Source: JADGHE01 sp035716025
GTDB lineage: Bacteria; Pseudomonadota; Alphaproteobacteria; Rhizobiales; Xanthobacteraceae
Direction of reading: 5' to 3'
DNA length: 64,000 nt
Assembly (NCBI GenBank): GCA_035716025.1
Contig: DASTKH010000047.1
Span: 62,001-126,000, forward strand
Every line of letters starts with the position of its first letter. The stretch's first letter is position 1. Both the position numbers and the translations under genes were made by a program. The notes under the pieces are model-generated. The model was not told the DNA's origin. It made no database searches and saw nothing but the letters and a program-made list of their open reading frames with translations. Of this stretch, positions 55,601 to 63,807 are shown in pieces.

Positions 55601-56347
55601 TCACCTCGCGAGATGCTTGCCGAAAAACGCAAAGACCTTGTTCCAGCCGTCGAGCGCCTGCTCCACGCGGTACATCGGCCGATGATAGTAGAAGATGCCG
55701 TGGCCGGCGCCGTCGTAACGGTAGAACTCGTAGGCCTTGCCGTGCTCCTTGAGGGCGGCTTCGTGCCGATTCACTTGTTCGGGGCTGGGCGCGCGATCCT
55801 CGTTGCCGAAGATGCCGAGCAGCGGGCAGGAGAGCTGGCTCGTGAGATCGACCGGCGCGACCGGCGTCTTTTCGTTGAGTTCCTCTTTCGCCATGACGAC
55901 GCGGCCGCCCCAGAGATCGACGCAGGCATCGACGTCGTTGCGCTGACAGGCATAGAGGAAGGCGTGACGCCCGCCGGAGCATGAGCCGAACACGCCCACC
56001 TTGCCGTTGTGGCCGGGCTGGGCGCGCATCCATTTCACCGCCCCCGCCGTGTCGCCCACCACCTGCGCATCGGGAACTCCGCCCTCGGCCCTCACCTTCG
56101 CGGCCACGTCGTCCGGATCGCCTTGGCCGGAGCGCTCATAAAGATTGTGGCAAATCGCGATGTAACCGTAATGGGCGAATTTGCGCGTGGTCTCGATATA
56201 CCATTCGCTCCACCCCGGGAGATGATGAACGAGCACGACGCCCGGAAACGGGCCCGGCCCCGAAGGGCGCGCCACGTAAGCCGAGATCGGGTCGCCCTTG
56301 TCTCCCTCGATCTTGATCTCCTCTACGGTCATCCCACGGTATGTCAT
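55601..56347 (-). CDS. Dienelactone hydrolase family protein
   Basis: A 248-residue alpha/beta hydrolase with Cys123 as nucleophile (GSCSGG), Asp184 (GNEDRAPS) and His215 (GAGHGIF), the dienelactone hydrolase triad. True dienelactone hydrolases open muconolactone-like rings, but many homologues act on other lactones or esters. It is paired with the DUF6295-like gene downstream. The ATG at 56347 has GAGGG five bases upstream; an ATG at 56332 is an alternative start. Confidence 0.88.
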   Translation of the reverse strand: MTYRGMTVEEIKIEGDKGDPISAYVARPSGPGPFPGVVLVHHLPGWSEWYIETTRKFAHYGYIAICHNLYERSGQGDPDDVAAKVRAEGGVPDAQVVGDTAGAVKWMRAQPGHNGKVGVFGSCSGGRHAFLYACQRNDVDACVDLWGGRVVMAKEELNEKTPVAPVDLTSQLSCPLLGIFGNEDRAPSPEQVNRHEAALKEHGKAYEFYRYDGAGHGIFYYHRPMYRVEQALDGWNKVFAFFGKHLAR

Positions 56348-56501
56348 CGCCACCCTCGCCGAGCCGATTGCGTCACGGCCGCCATTCGACCACCGCATCG
56401 GCCAGAACAATAGGTCCCTTGCGCCCGAGAAGCCAAGACCGCGAAGGCCGCCGCCTTCTTGAGGGCTCGCAGCGCCGGATCGGTTTGCCTCAGGCCCGTT
56501 G

Positions 56502-57647
56502 CTATCGGTCGCGGCCGCCGAACGGCACCAACGGGTTGTCGATGAGCGCCGCGCGATCCGGCGTGTCGGGCCGCGGCGTGTCGAGAAAGGCGTCGAACAG
56601 AGCGCGCACCTTCGCCTCCGGAAGGTCGCGCGTGATGAAGACGAGGCGCGTGCGCCGGTCCGCGTCCGGCCAAGCCGGCAGAGTCGCGGGCGGATGGAAG
56701 ACATGCTGCACGCCGTGCACCACCACGGGCCGGTCGGGCGCGTCGGCAACGTTCACGATGCCCTTCACGCGCAGAAGATCGGGCCCGTGGAGCGCGCGCA
56801 GCAAGTCGACGAACATGTCGAAGGCGGAAGCCGGAATCGGTCGATCGCCCGTGAGCACAAAGGCGCGGATGCGGTCATCGTGCCGGTTACGGTCATGGGC
56901 GTGGGCGTGGTCCTCGGAATGATGGTGATGCGCATGCGCCTCGGCGTAACGTTCGGCGGCGAGCCATCGCCGGACGTCTGCCGTTTTCGTTGCCGGGTCG
57001 TAGAGGCCGGCATCGATAAGGCGCGCCGCCGTGGCTTCGCCCGCCGCGGCATCGAGGATCGGGGCCGCCGGATTGAGGGCGCGCAGGCGCGCCGTCAGTG
57101 CCGGCTTCGCGGCGGCGCCGGAGGCAAGGTCGGTCTTGCTCAGCACCAGCCGGTCGGCAACCGCGGCCTGCTTGACGGCCTCCGGATGCGCATCGAGCGT
57201 CGCAGCGCCGTTGACCGCGTCCACCAGCGTCACCACGCCGTCGAGCCGGAAGCGCAGCACGAGATAGGGATGCTGCATGATCGTGTGCAGCACCGGCGCG
57301 GGATCGGCAAGGCCCGTCGTCTCGATGACGACGCGGGAGAAGGCGACGCGGCCGTTATCACGGTCGCGCAACAACTTTTCGAGCGAGTCGACAAGATCGC
57401 CCCGCACCGTGCAGCACAGGCAGCCGCTTGCGAGCAGCACGCGCTCGCTGCTCACGGCTTCGACCAATAGATGATCGAGGCCCACCTCGCCGAACTCGTT
57501 GATCAGCACCGCCGTATCGGCGAGTGCGGGATCCGCGAGGAGGCGGTTGAGCAGCGTCGTCTTGCCGGCGCCGAGGAAACCCGTCAGGACCGTCAGAGGA
57601 ATCGGAGCGGGAGGGGTGCGGGCGGACCGGGAGGGCTCGACGGACAT
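56502..57647 (-). CDS. CobW/COG0523 GTP-binding metallochaperone
   Basis: A 381-residue G3E GTPase. The P-loop GFLGAGKTT is at residues 23-31, the metal-binding CxCC motif at Cys76, Cys78 and Cys79 (GCLCC), SKTD near residue 170, and a histidine-rich loop (HAHHHHSEDHAHAHD) near residue 240 precedes the C-terminal CobW domain. The histidine-rich loop suggests zinc or cobalt handling. There is no cobalamin gene nearby. Its start lies four bases after the stop of the upstream carboxypeptidase gene, so the two are co-transcribed. Confidence 0.93.
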   Translation of the reverse strand: MSVEPSRSARTPPAPIPLTVLTGFLGAGKTTLLNRLLADPALADTAVLINEFGEVGLDHLLVEAVSSERVLLASGCLCCTVRGDLVDSLEKLLRDRDNGRVAFSRVVIETTGLADPAPVLHTIMQHPYLVLRFRLDGVVTLVDAVNGAATLDAHPEAVKQAAVADRLVLSKTDLASGAAAKPALTARLRALNPAAPILDAAAGEATAARLIDAGLYDPATKTADVRRWLAAERYAEAHAHHHHSEDHAHAHDRNRHDDRIRAFVLTGDRPIPASAFDMFVDLLRALHGPDLLRVKGIVNVADAPDRPVVVHGVQHVFHPPATLPAWPDADRRTRLVFITRDLPEAKVRALFDAFLDTPRPDTPDRAALIDNPLVPFGGRDR

Positions 57648-57651
57648 CGGG

Positions 57652-58947
57652 TCAGTGCGCGGCCGCCGCGCTCTTTGCCGCACCTTTGGTCTTCGCCGGC
57701 GCGGGCCGATTCTGAGGGGCGGCCGGAGCCTTCTTCGCGGCCGGCTTCCCATGCCCCGACTTGACTTCGATGACGGCCGACTTGCGGCCGTCCTTGCCCT
57801 TACGGACGGCGACGCCCTTCTTCTGTTTCTGCTTCTTCGCGCCCAGCAGGGCGTCGGGATCGGCCGGCGCGCCCGCCGGCGGGATCACGCTGACGACGAC
57901 GGGCGGCATGGACGGCGGCAGATCGACAAGCAGCGACGCCTTGTCGATCCCACGCGTGCTCAGAACGCTGGCATAGGCCGAGCGCGCATCGCCCTCGCGC
58001 ATCGACCCGTCCTCCTCTTCGGAGGCATGGTCGGTGCGGGCGCGCCGATGTTTGCCGCAGATTTCGTCGCGCAGATTCGGCGGCTCGGCGGCGATCGGCT
58101 GCAGGGCATCGACCGTGCCGAGGGAGGGTATCAGCCAGGACAGACCGCCGCCGCTGGAGAAGCCGCGCTCGAGCAGCGCGGCGGCCGTTTCGGTGCGGTC
58201 CTTGCCGGACGAGGCGCCCAGCACCACCGCGATGAGGCGCCGGCCGTTGCGCGTTGCGCTCGCCACGAGATTGTAGCCGGAAGCGCAGATGAAACCGGTC
58301 TTCATGCCGTCGGCGCCCGGGTAGCGGTCGATCAGCTTGTTGTAGTTGCGCATGACCCGCCGGCCGAACTTGATTGCGGGAATGTGCCAATAGAGATCGT
58401 ATTCTGGCATTTCGCGGACCAGCGTGCGGGCGAGAATCGCCATGTCGCGCGCGGAGGTGATCTGCATCTCGGCCGGCAGCCCGTTGGGGTTCACCCAGTT
58501 CGACTGCGTCATACCGAGGCGGGCGGAGGCCTTGTTCATTTCCTCCGCGAAGGCCTCGACGGAGCCCGATACGCCTTCGGCGAGGACGACCGCCATATCG
58601 TTTGCCGATTTCACCAGCATCATCTTGAGCGCGTTGTCGACTGTGACGCGGGTGCCGACCGGGAATCCCATCTTCGACGGCTGCTGGGCGAGCGCGCGTT
58701 CGGAAACAGTGAGGAGCGTGTCGAGCGAGAGCCGGCCCTCCTTCACCGCCCTGAGCGTTACATAGGCGGTCATCAACTTGGTGATCGAGGCCGGATACCA
58801 GGGATAGGTGGCGTTCTCGGCGTGCAGCACCTTGCCGCTGTCGGCCTCGACCAGAAGCAGCGCTTCGGCGCGGGCTTGCGACATTCCGGCGACCGCGCAG
58901 GCGGCGAAGCAAAAGGCGAAGGCGATCGACACGAAACGATGCGGCAC
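57652..58947 (-). CDS. D-alanyl-D-alanine carboxypeptidase (PBP5/DacC family)
   Basis: A 431-residue periplasmic enzyme trimming the terminal D-Ala of peptidoglycan stem peptides. A signal peptide ends near residue 27 (SQARA). Penicillin-binding motifs are Ser54-Ile-Thr-Lys57 (active site), Ser114-Ala-Asn116 and Lys216-Thr-Gly. The C-terminus beyond residue 290 is low-complexity, lysine/alanine/proline-rich, in place of the usual PBP5 amphipathic anchor. Coupling with a metallochaperone gene downstream is unusual for this family. Confidence 0.93.
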   Translation of the reverse strand: MPHRFVSIAFAFCFAACAVAGMSQARAEALLLVEADSGKVLHAENATYPWYPASITKLMTAYVTLRAVKEGRLSLDTLLTVSERALAQQPSKMGFPVGTRVTVDNALKMMLVKSANDMAVVLAEGVSGSVEAFAEEMNKASARLGMTQSNWVNPNGLPAEMQITSARDMAILARTLVREMPEYDLYWHIPAIKFGRRVMRNYNKLIDRYPGADGMKTGFICASGYNLVASATRNGRRLIAVVLGASSGKDRTETAAALLERGFSSGGGLSWLIPSLGTVDALQPIAAEPPNLRDEICGKHRRARTDHASEEEDGSMREGDARSAYASVLSTRGIDKASLLVDLPPSMPPVVVSVIPPAGAPADPDALLGAKKQKQKKGVAVRKGKDGRKSAVIEVKSGHGKPAAKKAPAAPQNRPAPAKTKGAAKSAAAAH

Positions 58948-59148
58948 GATGCTCGATCCGGCGGTATGGCTTCACGGGCCCGGAGGGGCGGATTAGACGC
59001 CAAGCCTTGTGTAAACTATGTAACAGGGCGGGCGACGGTGCAATTCGGCCCCCCGTGCCGGCCCGGTCGCGACGAGCGGCATTGATGGTCCGGGAAAGCG
59101 TCGAAAATTCGGCGCACCCGGCGGAATCGGGGCGAAGGAGGCGATTTC

Positions 59149-60315
59149 ATGACCGCTTGCATCGTCGGTTGGGCCCACACGCCCTTCGGCCGTCTCGAAG
59201 GCGAGACCGTGGAAAGCCTGCTGGTGCGCGTCGCCAACGAGGCACTGGCCGACGCCGGGATTGCGCCGCGGGAGGTGGACGAGATCGTGCTCGGCCATTT
59301 CAACGCGGGATTCTCGGCGCAGGATTTCACCGCATCGCTCGTCCTGCAGGCGTCGCCCGACCTTCGCTTCAAACGTGCGACGCGCGTGGAAAACGCCTGT
59401 GCGACGGGCTCGGCCGCGGTGCATCAGGGTCTCAAGGCGATCGCGGCGCGCGCCGCCCGGATCGTGCTGGTCGCAGGTGTCGAACAGATGACGACGACGC
59501 CCGGCCCGGAGATCGGCCGCAATCTGCTCAAGGCCTCTTATGTGCGCGAGGAGGCGGAGACTGAAGGCGGCTTTGCCGGGATTTTCGGCGTCATCGCCAA
59601 CCGGTATTTCCAGAAATACGGCGACCAGTCGGACGCGCTCGCCATGATCGCCGCCAAGAACCACAAGAACGGCGTCGCCAATCCTTACGCGCAGATGCGC
59701 AAGGACCTCGGCTATGCGTTCTGCCGCACGCCGAGCGAGAAGAATCCCTATGTCGCGGGACCGCTCAAGCGCACCGATTGCTCGCTGGTCTCCGACGGCG
59801 CCGCCGCCCTGGTGCTCACGGACGTCGAAACGGCGCTCAGGCTCGGCAAGGCCGTGACCTTCCGGGCCGCACAGCATGTTCAGGATTTCCTCCCGATGTC
59901 GCGCCGCGACATTCTCAAATTCGAAGGTTGCGCGCTGGCCTGGAGCCGCGCGCTTGCGCAGGCGGGACTTGCCCTCGATGACCTCTCGCTCGTTGAGACG
60001 CACGACTGTTTTACCATCGCCGAGCTTCTCGAATACGAGGCGATGGGACTTGCGCCGGAAGGGCGCGGCGCCGACGTCGTGAAGGACGGCGTCACGGCCA
60101 AGGACGGTCGCCTTCCGGTCAATCCATCGGGCGGGCTCAAGGCCAAGGGGCACCCGATCGGCGCGACCGGCGTGTCGATGCACGTTCTCGCCGCGATGCA
60201 GCTCACCGAGACGGCAGGGGACATGCAGGTGAAGGGCGCAAGACTCGCCGGCCTTTTCAACATGGGAGGCGCGGCGGTCGCAAATTACGTGAGCATTCTG
60301 GAGCGCATTCGCTAA
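59149..60315 (+). CDS. SCP-x/thiolase-like acetyl-CoA acetyltransferase
   Basis: A 388-residue thiolase-fold protein with Cys84 in VENACATGSAAV, the THDCF motif near residue 282 and GHPIGATGV near residue 330. The C-terminal catalytic cysteine of standard thiolases is missing: the equivalent site reads LFNMGGAAVANY. These are features of the SCP-x / lipid-transfer-protein thiolase branch, which cleaves branched or sterol side-chain acyl-CoA, or lacks thiolase activity in some cases. No MaoC-like or OB-fold partner is adjacent. ATG at 59149 follows GAAGGAGG. Confidence 0.88.
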   Translation: MTACIVGWAHTPFGRLEGETVESLLVRVANEALADAGIAPREVDEIVLGHFNAGFSAQDFTASLVLQASPDLRFKRATRVENACATGSAAVHQGLKAIAARAARIVLVAGVEQMTTTPGPEIGRNLLKASYVREEAETEGGFAGIFGVIANRYFQKYGDQSDALAMIAAKNHKNGVANPYAQMRKDLGYAFCRTPSEKNPYVAGPLKRTDCSLVSDGAAALVLTDVETALRLGKAVTFRAAQHVQDFLPMSRRDILKFEGCALAWSRALAQAGLALDDLSLVETHDCFTIAELLEYEAMGLAPEGRGADVVKDGVTAKDGRLPVNPSGGLKAKGHPIGATGVSMHVLAAMQLTETAGDMQVKGARLAGLFNMGGAAVANYVSILERIR

Positions 60316-60352
60316 GAGTGCAGGCCGAACAGGGCGCACGGAGAATCGGCCG

Positions 60353-61141
60353 ATGACGCGGACCGGACTGGCGGTCGCGCTCGCGGTGGCGGTGGTCGCC
60401 GGGCTGGTGCTCGGGGTTTATCCGCAGCTCGACCTCGCGGTCGCGCGGCTGTTCATGGGCGAGGGGGGCTTTCCCCTGGCCGCCAATGCGACGCTCAGGA
60501 TCCTGCGCGAAGGGAGCTCGGCGATCATCGCCCTTCTCGCGGCGCCCGCCGCGGTTGCGGTCGGGTTCAAGCTTGTGCGCCCGCAGCGGCGGATGCTCGT
60601 GCGCGGCCGGGCGGCGTTGTTTCTTCTCTCCACGCTGGTGCTCGGCCCGGCCCTCGTGACCAATGCCGTTCTGAAGGAGCATTACGGCCGCGCCCGGCCG
60701 ATCCACGTGACGGAACTCGGCGGGCACGACACCTTCACGCCCTGGTGGGATCCGCGCGGAGCGTGTCCCGCGAACTGTTCCTTCGTGGCGGGCGAGGCAT
60801 CGGGCGCCTTCTGGACGCTCGCACCGGCGGCGCTCGCGCCGCCGGCGTGGCGGCCGCTTGCCTACGGCGCGGCGATCGCGTTCGGCACGATGGTCGGCCT
60901 CCTGCGCATGGCCTTTGGCGGCCACTTCTTGAGCGACGTGATTTTCGCCGGCGTCCTCACCTTCGTCATCGTCTGGCTGGCGCACGGCGCGATCTATCGC
61001 TGGCGGCGCACGCGCCTTTCCGACGAAGCAATCGAGCGCGCGCTCGAACGACTCGCCTTGGCGCTGCGCCGCCCGTTCCGCCCGCAGAACCCGCCCCGCC
61101 TCATGGGCGAACCCGCCGACCTGCCCGACCGCGGCGGCTGA
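60353..61141 (+). CDS. PAP2 family phosphatase, LpxE-like
   Basis: A 262-residue membrane protein with about six helices. Motif 1 is KEHYGRARP near residue 108 and motif 3 is RMAFGGHFLSD near residue 185, but motif 2 reads CSFVAGEAS where the standard PSGH histidine would be, giving Glu in its place. Such proteins dephosphorylate lipid A, undecaprenyl-PP or similar substrates in the outer leaflet; the altered motif may mean a different specificity. It lies 37 bases behind the thiolase gene. Confidence 0.87.
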   Translation: MTRTGLAVALAVAVVAGLVLGVYPQLDLAVARLFMGEGGFPLAANATLRILREGSSAIIALLAAPAAVAVGFKLVRPQRRMLVRGRAALFLLSTLVLGPALVTNAVLKEHYGRARPIHVTELGGHDTFTPWWDPRGACPANCSFVAGEASGAFWTLAPAALAPPAWRPLAYGAAIAFGTMVGLLRMAFGGHFLSDVIFAGVLTFVIVWLAHGAIYRWRRTRLSDEAIERALERLALALRRPFRPQNPPRLMGEPADLPDRGG

Positions 61142-61440
61142 TCCGCGGCCGGCGGTTCGCCGATGCGCTGTGCTCAAGAGCGGTGGCGAGAGCTGCCTTT
61201 GACGCAGACGACTTATGCGTCTTCCGCGAACCTCCAAAGAGGTCGACGAACGGCAAGACCATCAATCGGTTAATCGCCGGTATTTCCAGGAATATACAAA
61301 ATATAGAGACGAATTTGGGACAAGGCCACAGCATATACACAACCGAGGCCGTTGACGAAGAGAGAACCCTCGCCTTAGCCTGAGCCTGCAACCTGAGCGT
61401 GCGTTGACCCCTCAATCCACAGAGCCAAGGCACCGCGGCC
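61142..61440. other. Low-GC intergenic region, possible gene remnant
   Basis: About 300 bases with a base composition near 50% GC, clearly lower than the flanks. A plus-strand frame ending at 61383 reads GISRNIQNIETNLGQGHSIY and continues to a TGA, but lacks a convincing start and ribosome-binding site. No RNA or repeat structure was recognised. It precedes the orphan gene at 61441. Confidence 0.5.
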
Positions 61441-61875
61441 ATGCTTGAGAATCTGTTGGCAGTTTCCACTGAAGTCCCCACCCCAGCGCTGAGACATGCA
61501 GCCAACGAATTGCAAATGGTGGCGAACTCCGCTGGAGAAGCCACGCAACAGGAATTGCACAATTATCTTGCTCCGGGCGTCGCCGCGGACGCAGCCGCCC
61601 GAATTCGCCTTCACCCGGTCCTGAAAAGCCAAATCGAAGCCGCGATCAACAATGTCAACGGCTCTCTCAAGGGCCCCGCGCAAAACGCCCGCAACGAGAT
61701 CGATACCTATGGGGCGTTGGCCATCCGCGCCCATTATCGACTGAGCGACCCTGAAGTCCAACGGAAATTCGCCTATTTCCTCCTGGCCGTCGTGACCGCA
61801 GGGTTCGAGGGGCGGGATACCACCGGGACGCAGATGGGAAATTTCCTGGGAAGTTGGCGCGGCGGCGGGTTCTGA
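61441..61875 (+). CDS. Orphan hypothetical protein, possibly acquired
   Basis: A 144-residue soluble protein beginning MLENLLAVSTEVPTPAL, helical and moderately charged, with no signal peptide and no motif I recognise. Codon use is less GC-biased than in neighbouring genes (for example many A- or T-ending codons), and the region before it is also AT-richer. This suggests recent acquisition or a fast-evolving gene. The ribosome-binding site is weak. It could also be a non-functional leftover. Confidence 0.5.
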   Translation: MLENLLAVSTEVPTPALRHAANELQMVANSAGEATQQELHNYLAPGVAADAAARIRLHPVLKSQIEAAINNVNGSLKGPAQNARNEIDTYGALAIRAHYRLSDPEVQRKFAYFLLAVVTAGFEGRDTTGTQMGNFLGSWRGGGF

Positions 61876-61909
61876 CACGCCGGGCGGACAAGACCTCCTG
61901 CGGCGCGCG

Positions 61910-62659
61910 TCACAAAATCAGCGCCGCGCCCGACAGCACGAGCAGCGCGCCCAGCACCTGGCGAAAGCGTCGTTCGTCGAGGCGGCCGTAGATCGTCCAG
62001 CCGACAAGCACGCCTGCGAGCACCGGCGGAAGGGTCGCGGCCGCGAGAATCAGCGCATTGGTATCGAGCGCCGTGCCGCCGATGAGCGACAACGTTCCAA
62101 TCTGCGCCATCAGGATGAACGGCTGGTAGACGCCGCGTGCCACCTCTTTTGGCCAGCCGCGAAGCTGCGTCCACATGGTCGGCACGACTCCGGAATAGCC
62201 GCCGATCCCGCCCATAACTCCGCCGACGAGGCCGACGAGCCCGTCGGCCCACCGCCCCGCCTGCACGTAAGGCAGGCGCGGCGCCGCAACGGCATAGAGT
62301 CCGTAGAGAACCATGAAGACGCCGATGCCCGCCTTCAAAACGGAAAAATCCGTGATCGTCAGCAGGTACACGCCGAGCGGGACGCCGATGACACAACCCG
62401 GGATGAAAGGCCACAGCCGCGCGGGCTCGATGTGGTGGCGCATGCGCCAGATGAGCCAGCCTTGCACGAACAGACCGACCGAGATGATGAGCGCCGTCGT
62501 GTGCAGCGGGTCGAGGACGTGCAGCCAGAAAGACGCCGCGATCACCGCGAAGGCGAAGCCCGCCGCGCCCGTGGCGATGCCGCCGACGAACGCGCCCAGC
62601 CACACGATGGCGAGAAGCTCGGGAGTGAGGAGAACGGTCGGCAAGGGACGCTCGGGCAC
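61910..62659 (-). CDS. Sulfite exporter TauE/SafE family permease
   Basis: A 249-residue membrane protein with about eight helices. FVGGIATGAAGFAFAVIAA near the N-terminus and GVMGGIGGYSGVVPTMWTQLRGW at mid-protein are the two repeated glycine-rich TauE signatures. Such proteins move sulfite, sulfoacetate or other organic anions across the inner membrane. The GTG at 62659 is a best guess, with little ribosome-binding site. It is divergent from the nitroreductase gene. Confidence 0.87.
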   Translation of the reverse strand: MPERPLPTVLLTPELLAIVWLGAFVGGIATGAAGFAFAVIAASFWLHVLDPLHTTALIISVGLFVQGWLIWRMRHHIEPARLWPFIPGCVIGVPLGVYLLTITDFSVLKAGIGVFMVLYGLYAVAAPRLPYVQAGRWADGLVGLVGGVMGGIGGYSGVVPTMWTQLRGWPKEVARGVYQPFILMAQIGTLSLIGGTALDTNALILAAATLPPVLAGVLVGWTIYGRLDERRFRQVLGALLVLSGAALIL

Positions 62660-62815
62660 GTTGGCGGGCGGTGCGCAAAGAAGCGGGCTTCGCCGCCCTA
62701 TGCAAGCCCGCGCCGGCGGCCGAGGTTCTTGACCGCGCGCGGCTCCGGCATGCGACAAAGGGCGCGCAGCGCAAAGGCCCGCGCTGCCTGGAGGGCGCGA
62801 GAGGGGTTCTGCAAC

Positions 62816-63673
62816 ATGACGGATCACGCAACGGAACGCGACACGGCCGCCAAGGCCCTGCAGGCCGCGCTCGCGCATCGCTTCGGCGAGGACTTCGCGG
62901 TCGATCTTAATTTGCCGGGGCTCGACACGCTGGCGCGGATCGCCGGACGTCGCGTGCAGCGGCGCTATCGGCCGCAGCCGATCGAGCCATCGCTGCTGCG
63001 GCTGCTCTGCGCGTGCGCGCTGTGCGGGCCGACGAAGAGCGATCTGCAGCAGGCCGATGTCGTAGTGGTCCGGGATCGCACCGAACACAACGCCATTGCC
63101 GATCTCTTGCCGGCCATGCCGTGGGTGCGGGACGCAGCGGCTTTTTTGATCTTCTGCGCGAATGGGCGCCGCACGCCGCAGATCGCCGCCCTGCGCGGGA
63201 AGCCGTTCCCGAACGATCACCTCGATCTGTTCTTCAACGCCACGGTGGACGCCGCAATCGCGATGACGACCTTCATGCAGGCGGCGAACGCGGTCGGGCT
63301 CGGCTGCTGCCCGATTAGCGTGATCCGCGATCATGCCGCCCAGGTCGCGGCCCTTCTTGACCTGCCCGAGAAGGTGATTCCGATAGCCGGCATGACGGTC
63401 GGCTGGCCGGTCGAGCCGGGCCATGTGAGTCCGCGCCTGCCGCTTGCCGTCACCGTGCACGAGGACCGCTACGACGACCGTGCGTTCGCCCGGCATGTCG
63501 AGGCCTATGACAGGCGGCGCGCGGCGATTCACACGATGCGCCAGCGCGACGTCGCGCGCTGGGGCGAAGCGGCGTTCTACGGCTGGTCCGAGGACAAGGC
63601 GCGCCAATACGCGGTGCCGCAGCGCACGGATTTCGGCGCCTTCGTGCGGGCGCAGGGATTCAAGCTGGATTGA
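62816..63673 (+). CDS. Nitroreductase family protein
   Basis: A 285-residue flavin-dependent reductase. RRVQRRYRPQPIEPSLLRLL near residue 45 is the FMN phosphate-binding start of the nitroreductase fold, and ALMTTFMQAANAVGLGCCPIS-type sequence near residue 145 the second half. The length (285) is longer than simple NfsB enzymes, resembling the branch used on larger substrates. The FMN, NAD(P)H and electron-acceptor details are inferred from the fold. A UxaA-like gene follows. Confidence 0.87.
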   Translation: MTDHATERDTAAKALQAALAHRFGEDFAVDLNLPGLDTLARIAGRRVQRRYRPQPIEPSLLRLLCACALCGPTKSDLQQADVVVVRDRTEHNAIADLLPAMPWVRDAAAFLIFCANGRRTPQIAALRGKPFPNDHLDLFFNATVDAAIAMTTFMQAANAVGLGCCPISVIRDHAAQVAALLDLPEKVIPIAGMTVGWPVEPGHVSPRLPLAVTVHEDRYDDRAFARHVEAYDRRRAAIHTMRQRDVARWGEAAFYGWSEDKARQYAVPQRTDFGAFVRAQGFKLD

Positions 63674-63807
63674 TCCGATGCGGCCCTCCGCGCATCCGGC
63701 GACAGGTTGCGACCGGCCCCTCCCCTCCCGTTCCGGCGCACCCGCCTTGACCTCCCCACGCTTCGGCCGTTCTATCAACGCGGAGGAACGCACGAAGGAA
63801 CGGTAAA

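Noticed and set aside
61160..61383. Frame ending at 61383 as a gene
   Set aside because: No start codon with a ribosome-binding site and no recognisable motif; described as a possible remnant instead.
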